From positions 1 through 64,000 of the forward strand of contig CAZCTC010000003.1 in assembly GCA_964501335.1 (NCBI GenBank): 64,000 nucleotides of DNA. The letters run 5' to 3'. The notes beneath the pieces are model-generated. The model was not told the origin of the DNA. It did no database searches and saw nothing but the letters and a program-made list of their open reading frames with translations. Below, one piece after another: positions 1 through 9,244 of this stretch. Within the stretch, counting starts at the first letter, position 1. Every line of letters begins with the position of its first letter. Source of the stretch: CAZCTC01 sp964501335. GTDB lineage: Bacteria > Chloroflexota > Anaerolineae > B4-G1 > SLSP01. The position numbers and the translations under genes are program-made.

Positions 1-540
1 TCTCTCTTCCGATCCAGCGCGTCGTGTTTTACGGGGAAAGGGCCATTTGCGGGACTATCTGTTGGCCCTCATCCTCCCCCTGGCCCCCTCCTTCCCCCAA
101 CGAACACTATGGAATGGGGATCTGGTTTCCGAACGACGGTTGCTTTCTGGGGGAAGGAGGGGGAAGAGAGTGTCGCCGGGGTGGTTCTGGAAAAAGCTAT
201 GTTTTCGTGCGCATTCTGATGCGCACGAAAACATCAACAAAAAAACTCTCTCCCGATCCAGCGCGTCGTGTTTTACGGGGGAAGGGCTATTTGCGGGATG
301 CTACAAGGCCGGGGCCATGCCATAGAGCCCTATTTTCAGGACAGAAGGCCATGCGGGGGCGGCACTCCGAAAGATGAAAATGGTTTTCAGGCGAGAGGGC
401 GCCCACGCAGGGGCGCCCCTACATTGGGGGTGTTTGCGTAGGGGCGGCCTGATGTGGCCGCCCTCGGGGAGATTTTTGCACGGCGGTGCTATTTTCCAGA
501 CAGAAGGCCAGGCCGGGGCGGCGTTCACCTGAATTAATTC
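1..540. repeat. Intergenic repeat block at left edge
   Basis: No gene is supported here; short open frames are repeat-derived. Two reverse-oriented copies of the dispersed three-part element are visible: a left-module piece at about 1-60, and a hairpin at 199-234 (14-bp stem, loop ATTCTGAT) followed by a reversed left module at about 244-300. Between them, 60-180 holds a C-rich then G-rich inverted stretch that recurs at 17598-17750. At 397-418 and 442-463 two GC hairpins, GGGCGCCC and GGGCGGCC, match copies near 18.6 kb and 34.8 kb. Confidence 0.7.
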
Positions 541-544
541 CCAT

Positions 545-598
545 TTGACAGTAAATGTGTTTGGTATATACTTGAATTACCGACCGACCGGTCGGTCG
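545..598 (+). promoter_or_regulatory. tetR promoter with 18-bp palindromic operator
   Basis: A sigma70-like promoter is seen: TTGACA at 545-550, a 16-nt spacer and TATACT at 567-572. Just downstream, 581-598 is a perfect 18-bp palindrome, CGACCGACCGGTCGGTCG, built from tandem GACC/GGTC units. It lies where transcription should start and about 20 bp before the TetR-family gene, as expected for an autorepressor operator. That TetR binds it is an inference. Confidence 0.8.
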
Positions 599-617
599 AG
601 ACAAGAAAGGAAGGGGA

Positions 618-1199
618 ATGAAGATGGTTTCGGATACACCGGAGAAGATTTTGCAGACGGCGCGCCGGTTATTTATCCAACAGGGATACACGGCGACCTC
701 AATGCGCCAGATCGCCGAGGAAACCGGGATCGGTAAAGCGACGATTTATCACCATTTCCCCGATAAAGAGGCGATCATTATGGCTTTGTTGGAGGATTCG
801 GTGCATTCTATGGAGGAAACGTTGACGCGGGTGCGCGCCGAGCGCGATCCCCGGCGGCGGTTGCAGGCTGCGGCGGAGTCGAGTATCGAATTTTTGCTGA
901 ATTCGGCGGATATTTTGCAGATTGTGCGCCGGGAAGCTCCGGCGGGACGTGATGAATTTCAGTCACGGTTCTTGATTTTCTCCCGCGATTTCCTGAGATT
1001 GCTGGAAGAATCGTTACAACAGGGGATCGATGAGAAGATTTTTCGGGCTGTAGAGCCGCAACAGGCGGCGCGGGTCTTTCTGACGATGATTCAGGGGACT
1101 TTTGCGATGGCTTATCTTACCGGCGCGAAGCCTCAGTCACCCCGACAGGCTGCGGCGGCGCTGTTGGATATCTATTATCAGGGGATTGAATGTAGATAG
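618..1199 (+). CDS. TetR/AcrR family transcriptional regulator
   Basis: This is a 193-residue regulator with the normal TetR length and layout. Residues about 8-55 form the N-terminal helix-turn-helix (ILQTARRLFIQQGYTATSMR, then IGKATIYHHF), and the rest is a helical ligand-binding domain of unknown specificity. The ATG at 618 has an AAGGAAGGGG ribosome site. A strong promoter and an 18-bp palindrome at 581-598 lie directly upstream, so autorepression is likely. The next gene in the same direction is a rifampin-phosphotransferase-like enzyme, but 416 bp with two hairpin elements separate them, so co-transcription is doubtful. The ligand cannot be read from sequence. Confidence 0.93.
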   Translation: MKMVSDTPEKILQTARRLFIQQGYTATSMRQIAEETGIGKATIYHHFPDKEAIIMALLEDSVHSMEETLTRVRAERDPRRRLQAAAESSIEFLLNSADILQIVRREAPAGRDEFQSRFLIFSRDFLRLLEESLQQGIDEKIFRAVEPQQAARVFLTMIQGTFAMAYLTGAKPQSPRQAAAALLDIYYQGIECR

Positions 1200-1264
1200 T
1201 AGACAGCAAAAGCATTTATCTTAGAGGTTCAAAGTCTAATTTGTTGTTTATAAGGGTTGTTTTT

Positions 1265-1555
1265 AGCGTCCCGCAAAGGGTTTTAGTTTGGTAAGTGGCG
1301 ACGCGCGGGATGGAGGGAGAGAGTTTTTTCTTTTTATCTTTTCGGCGGCTTCAGAAAGCCGCCGAAAAGATGGGCTTTTTTTACGTTTTTTCGGGGGACG
1401 GGTGTCAATGAGGTGGTAGTCCAGGCTTTTTTAGCGTCCCGCAAAGGGTTTTAGTTTGGTAAGTGGCGACGCGCGGGATGGAGGGAGAGAGTTTTTTCTT
1501 TTTATCTTTTCGGCGGCTTCAGAAAGCCGCCGAAAAGATGGGCTTTTTTTCTGTG
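1265..1555 (+). repeat. Two direct copies of the three-part hairpin element
   Basis: Two nearly identical forward copies fill the gap between tetR and the next gene. Each has a left module starting CGTCCCGCAAAGG and ending GAGAGAG, a T-rich stretch, and a 36-nt hairpin (1336-1371 and 1504-1539; stem ATCTTTTCGGCGGC, loop TTCAGAAA) followed by GGGC and a T-run. The hairpin plus T-run could end transcription on the plus strand. The near identity suggests recent tandem duplication. Confidence 0.85.
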
Positions 1556-1615
1556 TTCTCGGCACGCTGGATGGGGAGAGAAAGTTTCCCGGTCGGTCTG
1601 CTTTAAGGAGGAACT

Positions 1616-4279
1616 ATGGATTTCGTCAAACGGTTGGTGGAGTTGTGTCGTGAGGATTTACCTCTGGCGGGTGGAAAAGGCGCCAATCTGGGGGCGTTGA
1701 TGGCGGTCGGATTGCCGGTTCCGCCCGGCTTTGTGGTTACGACGGCGGGATATCGCGCTTTTGTGGAACAGAACCGGTTGGCTCCTTTTATCGAGCAGGC
1801 TTTGGAATCCGCTGAGTTGGATAATCCCGCAGCTTTGGAGTTGATTTCACAGCAGATCCGGGATCGTTTTGTGCAGGGGATCGTTCCGGAGGTGTTGGCG
1901 GCTGCCATCCGCGAGGCTTATGCCGGGCTGGGGGGCTCGATTCCGGTAGCGGTGCGCTCTTCGGCTACGGCGGAGGATCTGCCGGACCTTTCGTTTGCAG
2001 GACAGCAGGATACCTATCTCAATATTGTGGGATCGGCGGCGGTGTTGGAGGCGGTGGTGCGCTGCTGGGGCAGTCTATGGACGGCCCGGGCGATCGGTTA
2101 TCGCGCCCGCAATGGTATTTCGCAGGATCAGGTGGCGTTGGCGGCGGTGGTGCAGCAAATGGTTCAGTCGGAGGCGTCGGGGGTGCTCTTTACGGCCAAT
2201 CCGTTGACGGGGAAGCGCGATGAGACCGTGATCGATGCGACGATTGGATTGGGGGAAGCGCTGGTTTCGGGGCAGGTCGATCCGGATCATTATGCTGTGG
2301 ATCGCAGTTCTGGGCAGATTGTGAGTAAAACTTTAGGTGCCAAAGCTCTTTCGATCCGGGGAACGACGGGCGGCGGGACGGTGACACTGGATGAATCGGC
2401 GGCTGAGCGGCAGGCGCTGCCCGATGCGCAGATTATGGAGCTGGTCAGGCTGGGAGAAACGGCGGCCCGGGCTTTCGGGGGGCCGCAGGATATGGAATGG
2501 GCCTGGGCGGATGAGACGTTGTATATCGTGCAATCCAGGCCGATCACGTCGCTTTATCCTTTGCCGGCCGGAGCGAAGCCCGATCCGTTTGAGGTTTACT
2601 TCTCTTTTGGGGTCTGGCAGGGGATGCTCGATCCTTATACGCCGCTGGGACGCGATGTTTTCAGCTATCTGATCGCCGGAATGGCCAAAGGATTTCAGAT
2701 TCAGCTGCGCCCGGCCGATCAGCGGGTCTTTCTGGAGGCGGGGGAACGGATCTTTGTCAATATCACGGAGTTACTGCGCAATGAGATCGGGCGAAATATC
2801 GCCGGGATCTTTATTTCGTCGATCGACCCGGTGAGCCGGGAGACCTTTCAGGCGTTGTTGGAGGATCCCCGGCTGGCTTTGAAGCCTTTTGGGATGGGGG
2901 CGCGGTTGCAAATTGCGCGAGGCGTGGCGCCGGTTTTGTTGAATGTGCTTTACGCCCTGCTTTTTCCGCGGCAGGGACGGGCGCGTCAGCTGCGAAAGAT
3001 CGAGGCGGCGCTGGAGATGGTGCGACGGCGCTGTGCGACGGATTCTCTGGCGGAGTTGGGATCGTCGATGGATGAGGTGATGTTGATCATGCCCTCGATT
3101 CTGCTGCATCATTTGCTCTCCGGGGTGATTGCGGGACAGGCGCCGTTGCAGCTCTTGCTGCGGCTGGCGGCCGGTTTGCCGGGCGGGGCGGAATTGCCGC
3201 TGGAATTGACGCGGGGGTTGCCGCACAATGTCACGACGGAGATGGATCTGGCGCTCTGGCAGACGGCATCGGCGATTCGGGCGGATACTGCAACTGCGGC
3301 ATATTTCTCTGAGACCGAAACGGATCGTCTGGTGGCGGAATATCGCGCCGGGACTTTGCCTGCGGTGGCGCAGGCGGCTGTGGCGAAGTTCCTGGATCGT
3401 TATGGGTTGCGGGGTGTGGGCGAGATCGATATGGGCCGGCCGCGGTGGATTGAAGATCCGGCGCATGTTTTTCAGGTGCTCAAGAGTTATTTGCAGATCA
3501 CGGCTGAGGAACAGTCGCCTGAGGCGGTGTTTGTGAAGGGCAGCGAGCGGGCGTTGCAGGCGAAGGCGGAGATGATAGCGGCGTTCCGGCGGGAACGAGG
3601 GGGCTGGTTTAAGGCGCGCCTGGCCGGGTGGCTGGCCGAGCGGGTGCGCGAGCTGGGCGGATTGCGGGAGACGCCGAAGTTTGTCATTGTGAGGATGTTG
3701 GGGCAGGTCCGGCTGGCTTTGCTGGCGCGGGGGGAGCAGCTGGTTGCGGAGGGGGCTCTGCAACGAGCGGACGATCTCTTCTTTTTACATCTGGACGAGC
3801 TGCGCGCTTTGGGGAATCGCCAGCCGCGAGACTGGCAGGGATTGGTCGCAGAGCGGCGGGCCGCCTATCAACGGGAGCTGCGGCGGAAGCGTATGCCGCG
3901 GATGATGTTGAGCGATGGGCTCAGCTTTTATGACGGCGCGGTTTCGGGGGGTGATGGGGTTAATACGCTGAGCGGGAGCCCGGTTTCGCCGGGCATGGTA
4001 GAAGGAGTGGTCCATGTAGTGCTCAATCCGCAAGGCGAGCAGCTGGTGCCGGGCGAGATTCTGGTCTGCCCGGCGACCGATCCGGCCTGGACCCCGTTGT
4101 TTCTGGCTGCGGGCGGTCTGGTGATGGAAGTGGGCGGTATGATGACGCATGGATCGGTGGTGGCGCGGGAATACGGCATTCCGGCGGTGGTCGGGGTGGT
4201 CGATGCGACGACGCGGCTGCAAAACGGTCAGAAGGTGCGGGTGGATGGATCGAGTGGGAGGGTGGAAATTTTGGGGTAA
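1616..4279 (+). CDS. PEP-synthase-like phosphotransferase, resembling rifampin phosphotransferase
   Basis: The protein has 887 residues and three parts. An N-terminal ATP-grasp/PPDK_N domain (about 1-315) starts with the LAGGKGANLG glycine-rich motif. A divergent middle domain spans about 325-770. A C-terminal swivelling PEP-utiliser domain carries the phospho-histidine in GGMMTHGSVVARE (His about 845). The C-terminal TIM barrel of true PEP synthase and PPDK, which binds PEP, is absent. This three-domain layout and the closing sequence (TDPAWTPLF, then EVGGMMTHG) match rifampin phosphotransferases, which move the beta-phosphate of ATP to the drug. The middle domain sets the substrate, so rifampin itself is only one possibility. 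AAGGAGG precedes the ATG at 1616. Confidence 0.8.
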   Translation: MDFVKRLVELCREDLPLAGGKGANLGALMAVGLPVPPGFVVTTAGYRAFVEQNRLAPFIEQALESAELDNPAALELISQQIRDRFVQGIVPEVLAAAIREAYAGLGGSIPVAVRSSATAEDLPDLSFAGQQDTYLNIVGSAAVLEAVVRCWGSLWTARAIGYRARNGISQDQVALAAVVQQMVQSEASGVLFTANPLTGKRDETVIDATIGLGEALVSGQVDPDHYAVDRSSGQIVSKTLGAKALSIRGTTGGGTVTLDESAAERQALPDAQIMELVRLGETAARAFGGPQDMEWAWADETLYIVQSRPITSLYPLPAGAKPDPFEVYFSFGVWQGMLDPYTPLGRDVFSYLIAGMAKGFQIQLRPADQRVFLEAGERIFVNITELLRNEIGRNIAGIFISSIDPVSRETFQALLEDPRLALKPFGMGARLQIARGVAPVLLNVLYALLFPRQGRARQLRKIEAALEMVRRRCATDSLAELGSSMDEVMLIMPSILLHHLLSGVIAGQAPLQLLLRLAAGLPGGAELPLELTRGLPHNVTTEMDLALWQTASAIRADTATAAYFSETETDRLVAEYRAGTLPAVAQAAVAKFLDRYGLRGVGEIDMGRPRWIEDPAHVFQVLKSYLQITAEEQSPEAVFVKGSERALQAKAEMIAAFRRERGGWFKARLAGWLAERVRELGGLRETPKFVIVRMLGQVRLALLARGEQLVAEGALQRADDLFFLHLDELRALGNRQPRDWQGLVAERRAAYQRELRRKRMPRMMLSDGLSFYDGAVSGGDGVNTLSGSPVSPGMVEGVVHVVLNPQGEQLVPGEILVCPATDPAWTPLFLAAGGLVMEVGGMMTHGSVVAREYGIPAVVGVVDATTRLQNGQKVRVDGSSGRVEILG

Positions 4280-4287
4280 TTGGTTTT

Positions 4288-4415
4288 TTGCGTCCCGCCA
4301 AGGGCTTTTGTTTGGTACGAAGCGCCGCGCGGTGCGAAGCAGGGGGAGAGAGTTATTTTTATTCATGTTGTCGGCGGCTTCAGAAAGCCGCCGACAACAT
4401 GGGCGTTTTTTGCGC
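4288..4415 (+). repeat. Hairpin element copy
   Basis: This is a forward copy downstream of the phosphotransferase gene. The left module starts GCGTCCCGCC, and the hairpin is at 4365-4400 with stem ATGTTGTCGGCGGC and loop TTCAGAAA. Compared with the commonest stem, the G in the 5' arm is matched by a compensating C in the 3' arm. A short T-run follows, so it may act as a terminator. Confidence 0.8.
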
Positions 4416-4541
4416 TTTTTCGAGGGTAACGATGTTAATCGGGCGGTGGGGTTGGGGTTTTTTTGCGTTTAAAATGACCCTTACGAAAGAACTATTGTTT
4501 ATATATGGCAGCCTTCTATAATTTTTATGGAGGTGGACGCC

Positions 4542-4910
4542 ATGAAAGATGATTCGCGTTATTTCAAGTCGGTCTGGCATCCCCGTATAGCCCCCAATAA
4601 CCAGGATTTTTATGGTCCGCGTTTGCGTTTGCGGCAGGTTGAGCCCTTTCCTTTTATCGGCAAGGACTTGATTGCGATGTTGGGCTTTTTCCATTTGCTT
4701 TCGCTATTCTTTTTTGCGGGCCATTTGATTTATCCGGGCGGTGAAGGGCTGGTTCCGGAAGGCGGGGAGGGAGTGCATCGCCCTGTTTCTCTGGTTGTTT
4801 CTGTCTGCTGTCTGGATGAAGCGGCGGAAAATCAGGTTGATCGATGGCCGCATGCCCTGACCCATACACGAAAATTGATTCGGATGCGGGAGGAATGCCG
4901 TCATGGATAG
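4542..4910 (+). CDS. Small membrane protein of unknown function
   Basis: I do not recognise this 122-residue protein. It is hydrophilic at both ends, with one hydrophobic segment at about residues 43-65 (LIAMLGFFHLLSLFFFAGH), so it may have one membrane helix. The ATG at 4542 is preferred over the in-frame ATG at 4527 because GGAGGT (4529-4534) sits 7 nt upstream of it. Its stop overlaps the start of the next gene by 8 nt, which indicates translational coupling, so the two products probably work together. Confidence 0.6.
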   Translation: MKDDSRYFKSVWHPRIAPNNQDFYGPRLRLRQVEPFPFIGKDLIAMLGFFHLLSLFFFAGHLIYPGGEGLVPEGGEGVHRPVSLVVSVCCLDEAAENQVDRWPHALTHTRKLIRMREECRHG

Positions 4911-5898
4911 GTGGGGGAGCGGCGGTTATGTTTTTCATCCGCGATTTGGCCAGCAGGAATCGATTAAGACGCTGGGGGTGGCTGTATTATTGCTGGTTTT
5001 TTCGATGGTGGGATCTCATGTGCTGGGATCTGCCAGCCCTTATGCTGTTACGATCGATCTGTTGCAGTTGCCGTTGGTGCTGTTGCTGGTTTTCAATGAG
5101 GTGTTGCCGCTTTTTCGGACGCGAGTCTATGTGGATCGATATGCTTTGCACGGCAAGATCAATGGGGCGTCTTTTTATATCCATTGGGAAAATATTTTGA
5201 TCGCCCGTCTGATGGGATCTGCACGTTCTGAACATCAAGCGTTGCTGCTGGTGACGAAATCGGGGCCTGTGGAACTGCCTTTGTATATGTTGGAAGCCGG
5301 TCTTTTGTGGAAAAAGGTTCAGTCCTATGTCAATCCTAATGCTTTGCGAGAGGCGCCTTTTAAGGAATGGTTGGGGACGCAACCGGCTTATCGCACGTAC
5401 CTGGCACGTTACTGGCGTCAGATTGAGATTCAGGAACATGCGGGCCGGGTTCATGTGCGGCCTTCCTGGGTAGTTTATGCGCTTTCGGCGATTATTTTGT
5501 TGATTCTGTCGCTTCTGGCTTTCCTGCTCTGGTATGTAAATCCGCAAGATCCCTGGTTTTATCTGTTGCTGGCTTTTATCTCCTACCGGTTGCTGGGATT
5601 GGTCTTTTCCGAGACGATTACGGTGGATTCCGAGGGGATCAGTTGTGGAACGCTGCTGGGACGTACCCATATGCATTGGCATGAAGTGACGCGGATCGAT
5701 TTTACGGTGGATGAAGAGTGGATGGTGATCTATGGGCGGCATAAGCATATGGCGTTGATCGGGCCGTTGTATTGGGGGGGGCGGGAGAAATTGACGGCGT
5801 TGCTTTGTTTGAAGAATCAGATGGAGTATCGAAAGATTCCTCAGCGGGTCAGCAATCTTTGTTTGCTGGTATTTTTTTCCTGGCGGAGCTGGCAGTAA
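4903..5898 (+). CDS. Membrane protein with two PH-like domains, unknown role
   Basis: This is a 331-residue membrane protein with two similar halves. A hydrophobic N-terminal segment (about 22-65) is followed by a soluble stretch beginning VYVDRYALHG. A second hydrophobic pair (about 188-230) is followed by a stretch beginning ITVDSEGISCGTLLGRT with HMHWHEVTRIDF. Each soluble half looks like the start of a bacterial PH-like domain, by pattern only. GGGAGGA precedes the ATG at 4903, which overlaps the end of the upstream gene. The last 15 residues are atypical and hydrophobic, so a frameshift near the 3' end is possible. The function is unknown. Confidence 0.6.
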   Translation: MDRWGSGGYVFHPRFGQQESIKTLGVAVLLLVFSMVGSHVLGSASPYAVTIDLLQLPLVLLLVFNEVLPLFRTRVYVDRYALHGKINGASFYIHWENILIARLMGSARSEHQALLLVTKSGPVELPLYMLEAGLLWKKVQSYVNPNALREAPFKEWLGTQPAYRTYLARYWRQIEIQEHAGRVHVRPSWVVYALSAIILLILSLLAFLLWYVNPQDPWFYLLLAFISYRLLGLVFSETITVDSEGISCGTLLGRTHMHWHEVTRIDFTVDEEWMVIYGRHKHMALIGPLYWGGREKLTALLCLKNQMEYRKIPQRVSNLCLLVFFSWRSWQ

Positions 5899-5899
5899 A

Positions 5900-6240
5900 G
5901 GTTTTTTATCTTTTCGGCGACTTCAGAAAGCCGTCGAAAAGATGTTTTTTTACGTCCCGCAATGGGCTTTTGTTTGGTACGAAGCGACGCGCGGGATGGG
6001 GGGAGAGAGTTTTTCTTTTTATCTTTTCGCGCGCATCCGAATGCGCGCGAAAAGATGGGCTTTTTTGAACTTTTTCGGGTTAACGGTGTCCATGGGGCGG
6101 CGGGGGTGAGCTTTTTTGTGTCCCGCAAAGGGCTTTTGTTGGGTACGAAGCGACGCGCGGGATGGGGGGAGAGAGTTGTTCTTTTTATCTTTTCGCACGC
6201 ATCCGAATGCACACGAAAATAGGGGCTTTTGACAGGCTTT
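5900..6240 (+). repeat. Three hairpins of the dispersed element
   Basis: Three hairpins lie in the 618-bp gap before the Kelch gene. The hairpin at 5908-5943 lies 10 nt after the stop codon of the membrane-protein gene and has one G-T and one A-C pair in its stem. The one at 6021-6056 (loop ATCCGAAT) follows a full left module and is perfect. The one at 6187-6222 is clearly decayed in its 3' arm. The series shows intact and degenerating copies side by side. Confidence 0.8.
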
Positions 6241-6306
6241 TTTCCCGGGGGAAAGCGTTGTATGGTTGCTTTTGTCTGGTTTTTTGTTTTTAAAATACGA
6301 TTTTCG

Positions 6307-6452
6307 TGTTATACTTCCGCTTGCGGTTGATATCAATTCAGTCCTCATCGGATTCCTCAACCGGGTTTACCCGGATTTTGAACCTCTTATGATGCTCTTC
6401 CGGGAGTGATTTCCCAACGTAAGGAGAGCCTATGAAACCTTTTATTGGTTGA
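6307..6452 (+). promoter_or_regulatory. Leader region of the Kelch gene: promoter, small hairpin, six-codon frame
   Basis: An extended -10 box (TG-T-TATACT, 6307-6315) is a likely promoter. A short hairpin CCGGGT-TT-ACCCGG lies at 6361-6374. At 6432-6452 a six-codon frame (MKPFIG) follows AAGGAGAGCC, a plausible ribosome site; its role is unknown and it may be chance. The -35 region is poor. Confidence 0.4.
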
Positions 6453-6517
6453 CCCTCAGGTATGCCTCTCGATGAAATCTCTTTTTTCAGTTAAGTTCAT
6501 TCAATTAAGGAGGTTAT

Positions 6518-9214
6518 ATGCGTTTCCGATTTTGGCTTTCGCTTTGTCTGGTTGGGTTAATTTCCGGTTCTCTTATGGGAGGACTGTTTTGGGCGACGAC
6601 GGCGCAGGCGCGTTCTATGGTGCCGCCGGATCGAGTGGTGGAGCGGGCGGCATTGGCGGCGGCGTCTGCCTGTCCGTTGAGCTATGTTTCGATGACGGCG
6701 ACGGTTACCAATACGGCTGGTGTCTCCGACACGTTGATCATTACTCCCAGCGCCGGGGCGATGGTGACGCCGACGGTGATTTCGGATGTCGAGGCCGGTG
6801 CTGCGGTGATGGTGAGCCTTTCGGTGATGGTTCCGGGGACGGCAATGCCGGGTGATACGTTGCCGGTGACGTTGACGGTGGGTGGTCAGACGAGCGGTAT
6901 TACCAGTGAAGTGGTATTGACGGTGACGGTCAGTCCGATGGGCGATTGGATGGATCGAGCGTTCGCTCCTATTGCTGCGCGGGCGGTCGGGGTGTTTTAC
7001 GCCGGCGGCTATTATTATCAGCTCGGTGGGTTTGTTTCCGGAGGCAGCAATTCCAGCAACGGTTTTTACCGTTACGATCCGGTTGCCGACCAATGGACGA
7101 CGATGACTTCCTTGCTTACTCCGACGCGTTGGGTTGATCCGGTCGTGATCAGCGATGAGATTTATGTGGTCGGTGGATTTGGCGGTCCATCGGGAGCTTA
7201 TCTCAATGCGTTGCAGATCTACAATGTGGTGAGCGGCAGCTGGCGTTATGGCGCCTCGCTTCCCGTTGCCAGTCTGGCGCGCTATGCTTCTGTGGTATGG
7301 AACAATGAACTATACGTTATCGGCGGCGGGACGATTGTTGCCAGTACGGGTTCCAATGCTGTCTATATTTACAATCCGATCTCCGATAGCTGGCGCACGG
7401 GCACGGCTTTAAATCAGGCCCGGTTACATCCCGCGGCCGGTGTGATCGATGGGAAGATCTACGTGGCGAGCGGCTATTATGCAGCGGGCGGTGGCGTTCT
7501 TACCTCGACTGAGGTTTACGATCCGATCAGCGATACCTGGAGTGTGTTGTCCGGTTCGGTTCCCGGGCCGCGTTCTCAGGCGGCCGATGCGGTGTTGATG
7601 GATCGTTATCTGGTGATGGCCGGCGGGGTGATTACGCCGGATAATACGTCTGCCGCGCTGCAGTTCCGTTCGGTGATCGCTTATGATACGGTTATTTCGC
7701 AGTGGATTGCGCTGGCCGACATGCCGCGGGTGCGGGCCAACTTCGAGGGCGACAGCAACGGTCAGACTTTCTTTGTCAGTGGAGGGGTAAGCGGTTCGAC
7801 TTACCTGAGTGTGCCGGCCGTTTTGTCGCCGTGCGCGGCAGTCTCGTCTCCTTTGATGATCACCCCGACGGAAATGGCGGTGGCGATGGGGGTTACGGAG
7901 ACGGTGGCGACCCGGACTTTGGCGCTTTCCAATACGGGGACGATCTCTTTGAGTTGGATGATCACGGAGACGCCGCCGGTGACCTGGATGGCGGCGATGC
8001 CGATGAGCGGGACGTTGGAGGCCGCGGCAGAAATCCCGATTACTTTGACTTTTGACCGCTCGGGATTGACGGCGGGTGTTTATACGACCACTTTGTGGAT
8101 CGGAGATGCCGTCTCGGATGCTTTTGCGGTGGATATTCCCATTACGCTTACCGTGACCGCCGAACCGACTGCAACGGCCGATCTCAGCGCTTCGACGAAG
8201 ACGGTTTCCCGGGATACGGTTCTGGTGGGAGATCTGGTTACCTACACGATCCAGCTTTCCAATACGGGCGGAACATCGGCGACGGTTTATTATACGGACA
8301 CTTTGCCGCCCGAATTGAATTGGGTGACGGGGGCGCTTACCGGCACGTCGGTGGTGAGTGCGGGAGAATCGATCTCTGTGGAGATTGTGGCGCAGGTGGT
8401 TTCTTCTCCGACGGTGGGAAATGGGGTGACCAATACGGTGTGGATCAACGATGGGACGACGGTCTTTACTCGGGAAGCTGTTATTACCCTTGTGTCGGTT
8501 ATTACGCCGGCCGATCTCAGTGCTTCCTATAAGACGGCGACGCCCGAAGATGTCATGGTGGGAGAGTTGATTACCTATACGATTTATCTTTCCAATACGG
8601 GGGGGACTTCTGCGACTGTGTATTACAGGGATTTTCTGCCGGCGGAGTTGAGCCTGGTGACGGGATCTATAACCGGTACGCCGGTGGTGAATGCAGGCGA
8701 ATTGTTTTCGGTAGAGATCGTGGCCCGGGCGGTTTCTGCGCCGACGGTGGGAAATTGGGTGACCAATACGCTGTGGATCAACGACGGGACGACTGTTTTT
8801 ACGCGGTATGTGACCGTTACGGTGAGAGCGATGACGGGAATGGCTCACTTTACGGCGTCGACCAAGACGGTGCTCAGCGATACTGCGCGGGTGGGGGATC
8901 TGGTCACTTATACGATCAACCTTTCCAATACGGGGGATATGTCCGGGACGGTGATTTATACGGATATATTGCCTGTGGAGCTGACGCTGGTGACCGGGAC
9001 GTTGACGGGAACGCAGACGGTCAGCGCGGGGATGAATATGCCGGTGTTGATTGTGGCGCGGGTGATTACGTTGCCGACGGTGGGGAATTGGGTGACGAAT
9101 ACGGTTTTGATCGGGCATGAGTCGATGGTGATGACCCGACAGGTGACGATTACGATTGAGAGTTTTAAGGTTTATCTGCCGTTGATCTTTAAGACGGCAG
9201 GCGTGCGACGATAG
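6518..9214 (+). CDS. Secreted Kelch-repeat and DUF11-repeat protein
   Basis: This is an 898-residue exported protein. Residues 1-32 are a signal peptide ending near AQA. Residues about 145-440 contain Kelch-type repeats with recurring YDP, YNP and YIYNPISDSW motifs, giving a beta-propeller. Residues about 450-545 resemble an Ig-like BACON/ASH domain. Three DUF11 repeats follow from about 550 (ADLSASTKTV, ADLSASYKTA, AHFTASTKTV, each with VTYTI.LSNTG). The C-terminus ends FKVYLPLIFKTAGVRR, a YLPLI-type tail I associate with exported Chloroflexota proteins. AAGGAGG precedes the ATG. An adhesive or surface-structural role is inferred. Confidence 0.85.
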   Translation: MRFRFWLSLCLVGLISGSLMGGLFWATTAQARSMVPPDRVVERAALAAASACPLSYVSMTATVTNTAGVSDTLIITPSAGAMVTPTVISDVEAGAAVMVSLSVMVPGTAMPGDTLPVTLTVGGQTSGITSEVVLTVTVSPMGDWMDRAFAPIAARAVGVFYAGGYYYQLGGFVSGGSNSSNGFYRYDPVADQWTTMTSLLTPTRWVDPVVISDEIYVVGGFGGPSGAYLNALQIYNVVSGSWRYGASLPVASLARYASVVWNNELYVIGGGTIVASTGSNAVYIYNPISDSWRTGTALNQARLHPAAGVIDGKIYVASGYYAAGGGVLTSTEVYDPISDTWSVLSGSVPGPRSQAADAVLMDRYLVMAGGVITPDNTSAALQFRSVIAYDTVISQWIALADMPRVRANFEGDSNGQTFFVSGGVSGSTYLSVPAVLSPCAAVSSPLMITPTEMAVAMGVTETVATRTLALSNTGTISLSWMITETPPVTWMAAMPMSGTLEAAAEIPITLTFDRSGLTAGVYTTTLWIGDAVSDAFAVDIPITLTVTAEPTATADLSASTKTVSRDTVLVGDLVTYTIQLSNTGGTSATVYYTDTLPPELNWVTGALTGTSVVSAGESISVEIVAQVVSSPTVGNGVTNTVWINDGTTVFTREAVITLVSVITPADLSASYKTATPEDVMVGELITYTIYLSNTGGTSATVYYRDFLPAELSLVTGSITGTPVVNAGELFSVEIVARAVSAPTVGNWVTNTLWINDGTTVFTRYVTVTVRAMTGMAHFTASTKTVLSDTARVGDLVTYTINLSNTGDMSGTVIYTDILPVELTLVTGTLTGTQTVSAGMNMPVLIVARVITLPTVGNWVTNTVLIGHESMVMTRQVTITIESFKVYLPLIFKTAGVRR

Positions 9215-9244
9215 GGGGATAGGTTTATCCATGGGGTTGCTTTT

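Noticed and set aside
24..377. 117-codon frame at the left edge
   Set aside because: It covers reversed repeat elements and GC hairpins; no domain and no ribosome site.
4903..5898. Naming the membrane protein from its PH-like halves
   Set aside because: Similarity is by pattern only and too weak for a family name.
5772..6222. Overlapping frames with FSRASECARKD-like peptides
   Set aside because: They are translations of hairpin elements; the same peptide appears wherever the element occurs.
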